DNA of 64,000 nt from Branchipolynoe longqiensis. Taxonomy: Eukaryota > Annelida > Polychaeta > Phyllodocida > Polynoidae. A model generated the notes under the pieces. That model saw nothing but the letters and a program-made list of their open reading frames with translations, ran no database searches and was not told the DNA's origin. The translations under genes and the position numbers were made by a program. This document shows positions 31,051 to 42,662 of this stretch, piece after piece. Location of the stretch: assembly GCA_030323885.1 (NCBI GenBank), contig CM059193.1:74623543-74687542 (forward strand), read 5' to 3'. Numbering within the stretch: the stretch's first letter is position 1; each line of letters opens with the position of its first letter.

Positions 31051-31998
31051 GAGACAGGATGGCCAAATGAGTTGAGTGTCCACTTTGGTAGATAATGGGA
31101 TTCGAACCCTGGTCAAGTCAAAGTAATGGTTATGAATGAGCGGGTGCTCATTTGGGGTCATTGCAGGGCATGCGGGGCCCTCTTCCCCCCAACCCCCCCT
31201 TCCCTCCCCCTTGTCGGGGGGGGGGGACACACACAACCTGCCAATCACTCAAACTGCCCCCTCCCTCACCACTCGCTCCCTACCCCCATCACTCCTAGCT
31301 CACCAGCCAATCACAGCCCACTTAAAGCTCACAAGCACCAGCTCGCCCAATCCCATGGTCACTCCACATCACCCATCCAGACTGACCACTTCTCGCTTTT
31401 TACCCACCCACACCACAAAGATTTTTAAACCATATTACATTACTCATGAATTAATTTCATTAGCTTAAATAACTATTTATTAATTAATTGATCATGAATT
31501 TATTATTTCATATATTACATCATTAACCAACTACTGCTACCCACTAGTTGTTCTGTCATCACCTCACCTCGCCTTGCTCATATGTCGCAGCTCACTCATG
31601 CCACTCCCATCTCCCCGACTCTGATCACCACATGACAGTGTTCCTTGCAGCTCTAAGATTGCCAGCTAACCATAAAAGTACACATGTAATGCCCATGGGG
31701 GCTGCCTGGAATAAAGCCATGTTATCCCAACTTATGCCTCCTCGTCTTGCATGCCATGGCTGCAATGATTTAAAAAATGATACTCATCGCTTCCTATCCA
31801 GGAACTTGGCATTATTAGGACTGGTTGGCTTATTGTCAGGATAATGTAACTGAGTAGGATATTGGGTCATGATGCTGGCAGCCCAATCTCCCAATGGGCC
31901 AGCACGATAAAGTCGCCATGAGTGCGCACTGTCACAAGTCAGCACATTTTCTGATATAACCATCGATGTTGCTAGGATGTAAAACATCAACAAGCAAA
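31051..31998 (+). mobile_element. SINE-A copy split by an about 640-bp insert
   Basis: The head at 31051-31127 (gagacaggatggccaaatga, ggattcgaaccctggtcaag) ends at caaagtaatg. The body resumes at about 31765 with aatgatttaaaaaatgatac. AATG occurs at both junctions. The insert holds C-rich sequence with a G run at 31216-31225. Confidence 0.75.
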
Positions 31999-32465
31999 TA
32001 ACAAGCAAACTCAAACCCCATAGAATAAACAATATTTCACTTTAAATTGCCATGCAGTGTGCGGCACACGTTACGGCGTAGCCATTATACTGGATCTCCG
32101 CACAGATTATTCCTAAAGAAGTAATTAAATACGTCAGCTGCTCACACTGCGCATGAGCGGATCGTGTATGACTGCGCAGACGGACACTTCCTGGCTCGCC
32201 TATTATCGCCCAGAATTGCCCATCACATTTGACAGTGACAGTCCAAATGGCCTCTAATGTTATTTCCTGCAGACTATGCAGTTCTCGTCAAATCATCCTA
32301 ATGGTGTCTTCGAGATACTCCCCCACCACACCCCCCCCCTCCCCCCTCCGCCGCGTGACGTCACGATCTTAATGGTACATTAGTGCGCTGTGGCAGAAAT
32401 ATGCAAACTACATTGAATGTGCGATAACAATGAAGCAGGCTATACTTGTCTAGCCATGTTATTGT
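31999..32465. other. No gene recognised
   Basis: Mixed sequence with a C-rich patch at about 32322-32350. No boundaries or domains seen. Confidence 0.4.
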
Positions 32466-32829
32466 CTGTCAGTAAATATATTTAAATAAAGGTGGGCATG
32501 TCTTAGTCATTTAATCTCTGTCACTAATTGTATTTAAATGAATACTAAGAGATAGACATCTTAACAATTTAATCTCAAATTATATTTTAATAGGTACTAA
32601 GGTTATCTTAGTAATTTAATCTCAGTCATTTATTATATTTAAATAAGTATTCAACTATATATATATTATTAATGTAATATCATTTACTAATTATATTTAA
32701 GCAAGTATACTAGGCGATGCTCATCTCAGCAATTTAATCTCATTCACTACTTGCATTTAAATAAGGACTAGGCTTTATATATCTTGGGAAGTTAATCTGT
32801 CAGCAAAACTATTTCAATAAGTACTGGGC

Positions 32830-32860
<31 letters not shown>

Positions 32861-33065
32861 CTTAGTAATGTAATCTTTATCACCAATTATATCACGAGGC
32901 TGTATATTCATCTTTCTTATTTAATCTCAGTGATTAATTACATTTATATTACTACTAGGCTATATATATATCTTAGTAATTTAATATCACTTATATTTAA
33001 ATAAGTACTAGGCTATAGAAAGCTAACTATTTTAATGTATTTCATTGGTTGTATTTAAGTAGGTA
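32466..33065. repeat. AT-rich tandem repeat, diverged units of about 70-80 bp
   Basis: Words taatttaatctcagtcacta, ttatatttaaataagtacta and aggctatatatatctta recur about eight times in the same order. A (TA)n tract lies at 32838-32860. Confidence 0.8.
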
Positions 33066-33093
33066 TCTCTTAGGAGTCGCAAATTATAGTTTA

Positions 33094-33592
33094 CCGGAAG
33101 CGGACGTGACCAAATCCATACAGCGCAGGCTCCCCTTGCAGAAGGTCGAGACTTCGAATCCCAGTCGAGTCAAACCAATGACTTTTAAACTTGATATTTG
33201 TTGCTACCTAGCCGGGCACTCAGCATTAATAGGATAGCACAAGGACTGGTTAGCACAGTATCAGGATAATGTGACTGAGTGGAATATTGAGTCATGGTGC
33301 AGGTGTCCCCATTTTACCTGGTTAAAATATGAGAATTTAGTTATTTGTGTTTCATCAGTGTAGGACCCCCAATTTCCGATATTTGCTTTTTTTGTGTGCT
33401 GGGGGTAGGAGGTCATTGAACAAACAAACAAACCAAAATAACAGGATGTTGAGGTCATGGTGCCTGCGGACTGATCTTCCACTATGGCAGCACTATAAAG
33501 TCCCCATATGTGCTCACTGTCGCAAGTCGGTACCAATCCTTATATGGACATTAGATGTTGCTGCTAGGACATCAAACCACAACAAATAACAA
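33094..33592 (+). mobile_element. SINE-A copy with a 135-bp insert
   Basis: Head ccggaagcggacgtgaccaa (type-2 like) and body to 33310, then about 135 bp of other sequence ending in an aaacaaacaaaccaaaa-rich tail, then the rest of the body from about 33446. Sequence like attgagtcatggtgc occurs on both sides of the insert, consistent with a target duplication of about 16 bp. Confidence 0.8.
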
Positions 33593-33634
33593 CAAGATTC
33601 AGCGATATAATCTGACCGGAATAGAATTCTTGAG

Positions 33635-33958
33635 AGACCAGACGGGATGGCCGAATGAGTTGAGCATCCATCTCCTGCCTCATGTGGTTTCGAACCCTGA
33701 TCGAGTCAAACCAATAACTTAAAAATTTATACCTGTCGCTTCCTAACCAGGTGTTCAGCATTATTAGCATAGGGCAAGGACTGGTTGGCTCAGTGTTAGG
33801 ATAATATGATTGAGTTGGGGTATCAGGACATGGTGCTGGTGGCCTGGTCCCCCAGTGGGGCAACACTATAAAGTCGCCATGAGAGTGCACTGTCACAAGT
33901 CGGTACCCGTCCCGATATGACCTTAGCTGCTGCTAGGCCGTAAAACAACAACAAACCA
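33635..33958 (+). mobile_element. SINE-A copy with a 12-bp target duplication
   Basis: Head ccagacgggatggccgaatg, shortened head middle, full body, tail acaacaacaaacc. AGAATTCTTGAG lies at 33623-33634 and again at 33959-33970, a perfect 12-bp duplication, as made by LINE-type endonuclease insertion. Confidence 0.96.
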
Positions 33959-34079
33959 AGAATTCTTGAGGCAGTGGTGTTAGAATTGATTTGAGGGATA
34001 AATAATTGCAGTGCCCAAAACAACTGTGAGAGAAAAGAGGATTGGAAGTCATGGATTGTGGAGATGTGGAGTGAATGAT

Positions 34080-34715
34080 TGGCCAATAATAGGCGCGGTA
34101 GGTGGGTGGGGGTGAGGTGGTGTGGTGGGTGGAGGTGGTGGCGGGGGTGGGGTGGCAGGAAAGTGTGGCGATTGGCCAGGAGGGAGTGTTGCAGTGGGAA
34201 GGGTGTCGTGGTTGGAGTGCTGGTGTGAGGCGAGTGGGGGTTGGGGGTTAGGTTGTGTGTGTGTGAGAGGGGTGTGTGGAAGTGTGTGTGGAGGTGTGTG
34301 TGTGGCGAGGGGTGTGTGGTGGGGTGTGTCTGGTGAGGGGCGTGTGCCTGTGGAGAGGCGTGTGTGGAGGTGGAAATGTGTGTGTAGAGGCGTGTGTGTT
34401 TTTGGACACAGGGGTCTGTGGAGCTGTGTGTGGACATGTGGGCGTGTGGAGGTGTGCGTGTAGACCGAAGCATGTGTAGGTGTGTGTGGACAGCTGGGTG
34501 TGTGGAGGTGTGTGTGGAGGTGTGCGCGGAGAGATGGTATGTGGAGGTGTGTGCATGTGGACAGAGGGGTGTGGAGGTGTGTGCATAAGTGTGGACAGCT
34601 GGGTGTGTGGAGGTGTGTGTGGAGGTGTGTGGAGGTATGTGTGGAAGTGTGTGTATGTGGCCAGAAGTGTGTGTGGAGGTGTGTGTGGAGCTGTGTGCGT
34701 ATGTGGACAGAGACA
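34080..34715. repeat. GTGTGGAGG minisatellite
   Basis: Degenerate units of ggtgtgtgtggaggtgtgtg of about 10-20 bp. The plus strand has almost no A or C runs. His/Thr/Pro-rich minus-strand frames are artefacts. Confidence 0.9.
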
Positions 34716-35165
34716 AGCGGTGTTCCTGAGATGCGGCTTCGTTTGCTGGTTACCGGCTCCTGTCTGTCAGTCAATGCCAATGTGGAAAGGCGTTAGTTAG
34801 TTATGTGAGGGAGTAAGTTATGAGACCAGGCTATCTATGAGACCGCAAGTCACCCAATATTGATGGTCTGCAGTGGTTGGTCTCTGCTGATTGTCTGAAC
34901 CACTGGAGTGAGAAAATCCTTCAGTCCTTCTTCGATCCCATTAAATACTTAAGGAGGGGGGGTGAGTGTTTGGGAACTCTGGCTGGTGCTATGTCAGGAT
35001 CCCAGCCCTCTGCTCTTCTCATTCCTCGCAGTCTTAAGCACCTTTCTTATGGTCGGTCCTCTGTCGCCTATTTTGCGTCAGCTACAAATTCTGTTTCAAT
35101 GTGGCAAAGACAGTTAGATGTGCCTGACACGTCTCGGTGCTTCAACTGCACGGCGACTCCCTATG
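34716..35165. other. No gene recognised
   Basis: Between two G-rich arrays there is normal-composition sequence with an open frame of about 120 codons starting at 34877. I recognise no domain, and its last third runs into the G-rich array. Confidence 0.35.
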
Positions 35166-35185
35166 TAAATAAAAGGGGTCAGGAG

Positions 35186-36230
35186 TGGTGGTTGGTGGGG
35201 GTGGGGGCGGGGGTGATGGTGGGGGTGGGCAGGAGTGGGAGGTGATGGTGGGTGGAAGGAGGAAGGTTTGGTGTGTGGGATAGGAGGGGTGGTGGGTTGG
35301 ATAAGAGGTGGAGGCTGGAAGGAAGGTGGGAGGGTGGGGGAGGAGGTGGAGGGTGGGATAAGAGGTGGAGGGTGGGAGGAGGGTGGGAGGGTGGGAGGAG
35401 GAGGTGGATGGTGGGAGGAGGAGGTGGAGGGTGGGAGGAGGGTGGGAGGGTGGGAGGAGGGTGGGAGGGTGGGAGGGTGGGGGAGGGGGTGGAGGGTGGG
35501 ATAAGAGGTGGAGGGTGGGAGGAGGGTGGGGGGGTGGGAGGAGGTGGATGGTGGGAGGTGGGTGGTGTGATAGGAGGGGGTGGTGTGTGGGGTAGGAGGC
35601 GGTGGTGTGTGGGGTAGGATGGGTTGGTGGGTGGGATAGGTTGATGGTGGGAGGAGGGGGGTGTGTGGGATAGGAGGGGGGGGTGGTGTGTGGGATAGGA
35701 GGGGTGGTGTGTGGGGTAGGAGGGGGTGGTTGGTGGGATAAGAGGTGGAGGGGAGGAGGGTGGGAGGGTGGGAGGAGGAGGTGGAGGGTGGTAGGAAGGT
35801 GGAGGGGTGGGAGGAGGGTGGAGGGGTGGGAGGAGGTGGATGGTGGGAGGAGGGTGGGAAGGTGGGAGGGTGGGAGGAGGAGGTGGAGGGTGGGAGGAGG
35901 GTGGGGTGGGTGGGGGGAGAGGTGGAGGTGGGGGGTGGATATTTGGTGGTGGATTGGATAGTGGCGTGATGGTGGGAGGGGGTGGTGATCGGTGTGATGG
36001 GGAGGTGGTGGGGTTGGGAGGGTAGGTGATGGTGGTTGGGAAGTTGTGGGGAGGGAGGGGAGGCGGTGGGTGAGAAGGAGATGTGAATGTGGGTTAGAGT
36101 GGGAGGTGGTGGGTGGGGAGGAGGTGTTGGGTGCGAAGGGAGGTGGTGATGGTGGGTGGGGTGGATATGTGATGACGGTGGGATAGGGAGGTGGTGGAGA
36201 GGATTAGGAGTATGTGATCATTGGGAGGCT
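35186..36230. repeat. GGTGGGAGGAGG minisatellite
   Basis: Degenerate units of gtgggaggagggtgggaggg over about 1 kb. The plus strand is nearly devoid of C. Dense GGG runs predict G-quadruplexes. Confidence 0.92.
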
Positions 36231-36806
36231 TTGCTTGTTGTTGTTTTACGTCCTAGCAACATCTAAGGTCATATCAGGACGGGTACTGACTTATGACAGT
36301 TCACACTCATGGTGTTTTTACAGTGCTGCCCCACTGGGAAACCATACCGCCAGCACCATGACCTGATATCCCACTGAGTCCCATTATCCTGACACTTGCC
36401 ATATCCTAATAATAGTGATGGTGGTTGGGAAGTTGTGGGGAGGGAGGGGAGGTGGTGGGTGAGAAGGAGATGTGAATGTGGGTTAGAGTGGGAGGTGGTG
36501 GGTGGGGAGGTGGTGTTGGGTGCGAAGGGAGGTGGTGATGGTGGGTGGGGTGGATATGTGATGACGGTGGGATAGGGAGGTGGTGGAGAGGATCAGGAGT
36601 ATGTGATCATTGGGAGGCTTTGCTTGTTGTTGTTTTACGTCCTAGCAACATCTAAGGTCATATCAGGACGGGTACTGACTTATGACAGTTCACACTCATG
36701 GTGTTTTTACAGTGCTGCCCCACTGGGAAACCATACCGCCAGCACCATGACCTGATATCCCACTGAGTCTCATTATCCTGACACTTGCCATATCCTAATA
36801 ATGGCG
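36028..36806. repeat. 389-bp tandem duplication
   Basis: Identical markers (ttgttttacgtcctagcaac at 36241 and 36630) are 389 bp apart. The duplicated block contains the end of the G-rich array plus the first about 180 bp of a minus-strand SINE-A. Only a handful of substitutions separate the copies, so it is recent. Confidence 0.93.
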
Positions 36807-36957
36807 AGCGCCAGGCTAGGAAACGACAGGTATAAATTTTTAAGTCATTGGTTTGACTCGACCAGGATTCAAACAAACAAACTCATGGGTTTGGATATCA
36901 CGATCTCCCAAAACAGGAGATGGACGCTCTACTCATTCGGCCACCACCCCATCTGGG
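36621..36957 (-). mobile_element. SINE-A copy, full length
   Basis: Minus strand from the tail (ttgttgttgttttacgtcct) to the head (cattcggccaccaccccatc). Its first part is the source of the 389-bp duplication. Confidence 0.92.
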
Positions 36958-36960
36958 GGG

Positions 36961-37302
36961 GACCAGACGGGATGGCCGAATGAGTTAGAGCGTCCGTCTC
37001 CCGTGCTGGTAGATCGTGGGGTCGTGGGTTCGAGTCCCGGTCGAGTCAAACCAATGACTTTAAAATTGATACTTGTCGCTTCCTAGCCAGGCGCTCGGCA
37101 TTATTAGGACAGGGCAAGGACTGGTGTGCTCAGTGTCAGGATAATGTGACTGAGTGGGATACCAGGTCATGGTGCCGGCGGCCTGGTTTCCCAGTGGGAC
37201 AGCACTATAAAGTTGCCATGAGTGCGCACTGTCACAAGTCGGTACCCGTCCTGATATGACCTTAGATGTTGCTAGGACGTAAAACAACAACAAACAAACA
37301 TC
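36961..37302 (+). mobile_element. SINE-A copy, near pristine
   Basis: Head gaccagacgggatggccgaa, intact B box gggttcgagtccc, unbroken body and an aaaacaacaacaaacaaac tail. It stands head to head with the preceding SINE, 3 bp away. catctgg(g/t)gg flanks both sides. This is the best candidate for a recently active master sequence. Confidence 0.96.
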
Positions 37303-37589
37303 TGGTGGGTGGGAGGGAATGGTTGTGGTATGTGGGAGGGGATGGTGTTAGGGGAACGGTGGGAGGGTCGAGGGTAGAGGAGTTAGGGGAGTGGGATGAG
37401 GGGAGAAGGGAGACGTGATATTGGAGATGGACAAGGTGAGGTCCGAGGGGAGATGTGGGAAGTGGACGTCTGGGTGTAGACAAACACCTGGGCCTGTGCC
37501 GGAACAAAAACAATGAAACACACACCTGCCAACCACTTACCCAAAACAAGCAGCAAATGTCGTTGATCTGATTCAAAAGCCAACACCAA

Positions 37590-37765
37590 TGTATGCCACA
37601 AAACCATGTAAAGGCCAATCCAAAAAATGGAGAGAAAGATTGAGATCAAACTTTCAACAAGTTAATTTTGTTTATGTTCCTACTGTTTTGTTTATTGCTT
37701 CATTACCATGCTATTATATGAAAAGTGGAATTAGTGAGCTTTAAACTTATTTGTAGGTAAACATT
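37590..37765. mobile_element. MITE-E fragment
   Basis: It has the left arm (cacaaaaccatgtaaaggcc) and interior words (gttcctact, ttattgcttcattaccatg, atgaaaagtggaattagtg) of the TGAAGAGTTC family, but lacks the right arm. Confidence 0.7.
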
Positions 37766-39208
37766 TGAAGTGGGCGAGACTATTCGCCTTGTGACATTTG
37801 CGAGCTTGTGCCGATTAACCTGCATTTGGAAATGCGGGCTACTCGCCATGGCAGACTCGCGAATGCCAACATTTGCGAGGCACCGGGTTTCCGGCCGTAA
37901 AGCGTTGCTAGGAGACGCCAATTGCGACTCTCCTGGCAATGATAGAAGGTCGGGCGTTCGGACCCAGACCGATCAGACATATTTAATGACGCTCTGATGT
38001 TTTAGCCGAGTTTTAGGCCTTTATTGTCGAAATTCTAAACTTGTTTTAACTTAATGAATATGGGAGGGGATTGAATAATACATCAACGACATGTGCTACA
38101 CACGAATGTTAGTTTCGTTAAGAATAAAAAGTCATGAGCTCTTGGAAAGGTAAATTGGAACGTTGCTTGCATTCTTTACTATTGTCCAGACATCTCTAGA
38201 TTAAGTGCTATGGTCAAACTTAATATTGGATTGCTTTATCTATAATTAAGGGCCTTAAGCCTAATAGGCCCTATGCGGGAGGATTATAACAGACATATTA
38301 ACAGAATTAACGTAGAGATCTTTAGGCTAAAATATGACAGTAACTTAGCCTGATTATCAGTGACCTTAGCCCGGGAATGACACCGACAGACACAGACTAC
38401 CTGCAGACGGGACGGAAGGCAGCGGCGGCCCATGGCTGGCCGAGGAAATTCACATGGAAATAATTATATAAATTAACACGAAGGCTCGCCTTAAGCAGGG
38501 GTGGAATAGCCCGACGGTTAAACATTCTTTATTTGTACTCAATTTCTTTATTGGAGTTCACGTGTGTTTTCCGCCTGAACTTTTCATATATATTTTGTAA
38601 TAATGTTGTTATTGAGGCTGTATTTCTACTGAACATAGCATATAATCCTGGGTACTCAGGCTTGTTTTCAATGCTGGCCAGTTGTAGTGTTGGTGTTATC
38701 TTACTGCACAGTAGCTGCTGATAAGGTTTTTGATTGCCTGCATTTCAGTAGCAGATAGATAATTGGTTGGTATGGTTAGTAGCCCATGTTAGTTTTTTTT
38801 TGATTTTCTTGGCATATATATATATGTATTTATTTTTTCTACTCACTATTACTAGACTAGCCTACTCCTATTTACATATCATGCGCTTGTATGTAGCTGT
38901 GTGGTGTGTTATCTGTACATATATACATATATGTATATATACAGTTTCTTATAGTGTACGGGCGGTATCAGATATTGAATTGCTTAAAGAAAACAGGTTC
39001 GGGGAGTTGGCTGGGAGGCAAAGAGAGGGGGAGAGGGGGGAGGAGAAATTGGAGGTTGAAGGGGTGTGGGTTGGGAGTGGGGCTGGAGAGGAAGGATATT
39101 GGAAAGAGAGGGAGAGCTGGGATGTGGGCGTGGGATAGGACAGACGAGCGAGTGGTGGATGTGGGCAAACAGAAGACTGTAGCAACGAAACACTAATCTG
39201 CCAATCAC
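37766..39208. other. No gene; G-rich patch
   Basis: 37770-37990 is GC-richer with repeated gcgag/tgcgag words. 38247-38280 is partly palindromic (aagggccttaagcctaatag). 39020-39130 is purine-rich. No coding or RNA feature was recognised. Confidence 0.4.
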
Positions 39209-39563
39209 TTAAAGTTGTGTAGTCAGATAGTTTTGAATTTCTGTCTTTCTTCTGAGATGAATATATTAGATCAATCACTAGTATCTACTTTACATTACTT
39301 CAAAGTTACTTTTAATTTAAATGGTAAACTTTTGAGATATTTTGAGTGCAAACAAGGAAAATTAGTTTTGGCAAGCAGGCCAAAACTCTGACACCATAGA
39401 CTTCTGCAGTAACAGGTTCTGTTAAATTGACTCACTATTGCCTTCTACGCAGAAACAAATGCTTAACAAGTGCATCGGTATCTAAGTTAGATATGTAACA
39501 TAAAATCTAGCTAATTGGTTTGGTTTTGAAAATTTGATATTTCATCGGAATTTGCAACTTTAA
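39209..39563. mobile_element. MITE-T copy 5
   Basis: TTAA at 39209-39212 and 39560-39563, with ends AGTTGTGTAGTC and GGAATTTGCAACT. 347 bp between the TTAA sites. Confidence 0.92.
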
Positions 39564-40016
39564 GTACCCAGAGCAGTTTGCAAAATTGTTTGTTTTACTT
39601 TGAACAGAACACAGAGAAAACATTCAATGTGCAGCAACATTTTTCTTTCTTTTATAGTTTGTGACCTGGATCAATTATTGGATAGTTTAAAGAAGACAAA
39701 TAATCAAAATGGGAAATGACACCCCAGATTAAAGGCGCGATCAGGTCATTAGTACCCAATCCGGAAGGGATAGCCGACTGGGTAAAGCGCATGCTTTACA
39801 TATGGGAGGTCAATGGTTTAAATAGCGACTGTTTTTTTTGTGGGGTTTCTTTTTTTGCTTTGGTCACAAAGAGCGACTGTCGTGCACCTGTAGTTGGAGA
39901 GGTTATACGGAGGATGGATGTTAGCGATTGATGTGAATTTGTTTGGTCACAAGTGGTCACAAAGTGGTCGCAAACCTGGTGTTACTGAAGTCTAAAGAAT
40001 TGTGGTGGACCTGTTG
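39564..40016. repeat. Repeat R1, second copy
   Basis: Closely similar to 13791-14241 and likewise begins at a MITE-T right end (gtaccca(c/g)agcag). It contains the same tRNA-like stretch (gggatagccgactgggtaaa). Confidence 0.75.
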
Positions 40017-40980
40017 CAGGGCCGGATATGTGTAGGATGGCTGGGTGCATGGGGGGGGGGATGATGCTCCCTGGCGGCGGTTGTATTATTAATCCTGATT
40101 GATGGCTGGCCGGGGCAGGGCTGGGAGACACCCGTCATGCTGAATTGTCTGCAGGTTAAGGCACTAATAAATAACCTACATGCGCCAGACACTTGCTATC
40201 CAGACCGCACTTCGTCCACACCTCTCTCTATCTCCTCTCCGCTGGCCATGCTCCTCCTTGATATTGTCTGAAAAGAGTTCCAGGAGGGGGACCCCACCAG
40301 CATTTCACTTTCTACTTGACTCTGTCCGTGTCTTTGGCTCGCTGACTGGTCACTATAGAGCAAATAGACATGGTCCTTTGACTCAACTCTCCTCATTTCT
40401 CTTTCCTATACTCTACCCTTTATTTTTCTCCCAGGCTTACTTCTCCCCCTGATCAAGGGAGTTGTTTGCTTGGGTGGGGCCCTTTACCTTATCATTTCTC
40501 TTGCTTTGTTCTTGTTGCTGGAACCGCTTTACCCACCTTTGCCCATCCCTTCCTTCTAAACGATTGCTGCTGTCGACTGGATACAAGTGCTCTGCTACCG
40601 CCAGACCGGAGAGATTCAGGGCCACCCCAATGCTTTGCCATTTTGAATGTTATAAAGACATCCCCAGCTTCTAGAACCATCCCTACTGAAGATTAATCTT
40701 CAACCAAAGATTGGTAAGATTTATCGGGGCCTTTCTATATTGCTGCAGTTCTGCAGCCGGTAACCGTCGTACGGTTACAAACAACCCCAAATGCAAGCTA
40801 CACATGCCTTTACACCATCACGGTCCACATAATTGTGTGGGCATGTGGGGAATTGTCACGCCAGTGAGCCGGGTGATTGGGTCGCACTGCCAACACCTGG
40901 GAACTCACCCCCCTCCCCCATCACCACCATCCCCATTGTGGCAGCTGTAGTCTTAGTAGTATATCTAGGATCTTTAATTC
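40017..40980. other. Unassigned; possible LINE RNase H fragment
   Basis: 40317-40380 translates on the plus strand as FGSLTGHYRANRHGPLTQLS, similar to the LTGH.....H segment downstream of reverse transcriptase in some non-LTR elements, where RNase H ends. No longer match can be traced and flanking frames are broken. The rest shows nothing. Confidence 0.35.
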
Positions 40981-40984
40981 GGAC

Positions 40985-41262
40985 CGTTCGAACCCTGGTC
41001 GAGTCAAACCAATGACTTAAAACTTGATACTTGTCGCTTCCTAGCCAGGCATTTGGCATTATTAGGACAGGGCAAGGACTGGTGTGCTCAGTGTCAGGAC
41101 AGTGTGACTGAGTGAGATACCAGGTCATGGTGCTGGCGGCCTGATTTCCCAGTGGGACAGCACTATAAAGTCACCATGAGTGTGCACTGTCACAAGTCGG
41201 TACCCGTCCTGCTATGACATTAGATGTTGCTAGGACGTAAAACAACAACAAACAAAACAAAC
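40985..41262 (+). mobile_element. SINE-A copy truncated in the head
   Basis: It begins at the B box (cgttcgaaccctggtcgagt), with a complete body and an aaaacaacaacaaac tail. Confidence 0.92.
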
Positions 41263-41400
41263 AAACTCATAGGTAGCTCTGAGACAAATACACTTGCAAA
41301 TATCCCTAAGAAATCATTCAAGACAATAAACCACAAACTAATCACGGAAGCTGTTCAGCATTGAAAACAAGTTCTATCCTGAAAGTATATGTTATGTCAT

Positions 41401-41785
41401 GATCATCATCATCATGCTGTCGGTCGCGATGCGACAAAGACTGCTTTGAAAGCTGCCTGCAAAAGTGTTGAAGTGCTGCTGGCTTTTGCAAGTTACCAGC
41501 GGCACTCTCTCGGGGAGCAAATAGAGGATTCACACCGGCAAGAACATGTCAAGACAGGCGCAAAACTATTTGTCCCTGCAGTGGCTGGTCGGGAGATTTT
41601 GGGAGTTCCATACATCAACCGCCCTTAATGCTGCCACAGTGACATGGTTTTCTGTTTAGGGTTTGCTCCCTTAGCCTTCGGTTCTGTCAAGAACATGTAC
41701 CACAAGGCAGTGGTTTACAACTCTGCAAGGCAGGGGCGTCAAACTCCCTGGGGTATGACTATACCTGCAATACCTGCATACCTGT
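41401..41785 (-). mobile_element. LINE-derived element, copy with internal deletion
   Basis: The GAT tail is at 41401-41415 and the shared far end (gcaggtatt, inverted) is near 41785. The segment encoding the end of reverse transcriptase is deleted: gcgacaaagactgcttt joins directly to gaaagctgcctgcaaaag. Confidence 0.85.
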
Positions 41786-41834
41786 TATGTACAGGTTAAA
41801 TAAACAACCATTAACAAAAACACAACACAAATCC

Positions 41835-42102
41835 TGATGAAGCGAAACTAATGACTTCAAAAGTGATGCCCATTGCTTCCAAGCCAGGCGGTCGGCATTA
41901 TTAGGATAGGGTAAGGACTGGTTGGATCAGTGTCAGGATAATGTGACAGAGTGGGATATCGAGTTTTGGTGCTGGCGGCCTGGTTTCCCAGTTGGGAAGC
42001 ACTATAAAGTTGTCATGAGTGTGTACTGTCACAAATCGGTACCCATCCTTATATGACCTTAGATATTGCCTGGATGTAAAACTCCAACAAACAAGCAAGC
42101 AG
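41835..42102 (+). mobile_element. SINE-A copy lacking a head
   Basis: It starts at gaagcgaaactaatgacttc. Complete body, tail ccaacaaacaagcaagc. Confidence 0.88.
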
Positions 42103-42345
42103 ATTATAGATTAAATAACGATGATAATGTTGTGAATCATAAGCTAAGGAGAATATTTCTGTAAATGTAAAGTATAAAATAATTCCAATATTTTTGTGCA
42201 AAATACAACCCAAATCCTATTTATTAAAAACACAAACCACACCAAATCAAGCACAACAATTCTCCACACCGCCGCTGGAAATACAGGGAACTCTAGTTGG
42301 CCCACCTCAGGAATCCCATGAAAGTCTGGCATGGTATCCCTTAGT

Positions 42346-42662
42346 CGAGATGGCCGAATGAGTTGAGCATCCGTGTCCTGTTTTGGGTTTGTGTGTTCGA
42401 ACCCTGGTCGAGTCAAACCAATGACTTACAAAATTGATACTTGTCGCTTCCTAGCCAGGCGCTCGGCATTATTACAATAGGGCAAAGACTGGCTCAGGGT
42501 CAGGATAATGTCACTGAGTGGGATATCAGGTCATGGCGCTGGTGGTCTGTCCTCCCAGTGGCCCAGCACTATAAAGTCACCACAAGTGCGCACTGTCTCA
42601 AATCGGTACCCATCATGATATATCCTTAGATGTTGCTAGGACATAAAACAACAAACAAACAA
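42346..42662 (+). mobile_element. SINE-A copy
   Basis: Head gtcgagatggccgaatgagt, B box tgttcgaaccc, full body, tail aacaacaaacaaac. Confidence 0.92.

Noticed and set aside
34877..35245. 122-codon open frame, the most protein-like in composition
   Set aside because: No domain was recognised and it runs into the G-rich array. A database search would be decisive; without it I do not call a gene.
34049..35617. His/Thr/Pro-rich minus-strand frames and Gly/Trp/Val-rich plus-strand frames
   Set aside because: They are simple translations of the G-rich minisatellites.
36961..37045. tRNA-Leu gene candidate (ggatggccgaatgag ... ggttcgagtccc)
   Set aside because: It is the head of the SINE-A family found in many copies. 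The acceptor stem does not close and the body follows directly.
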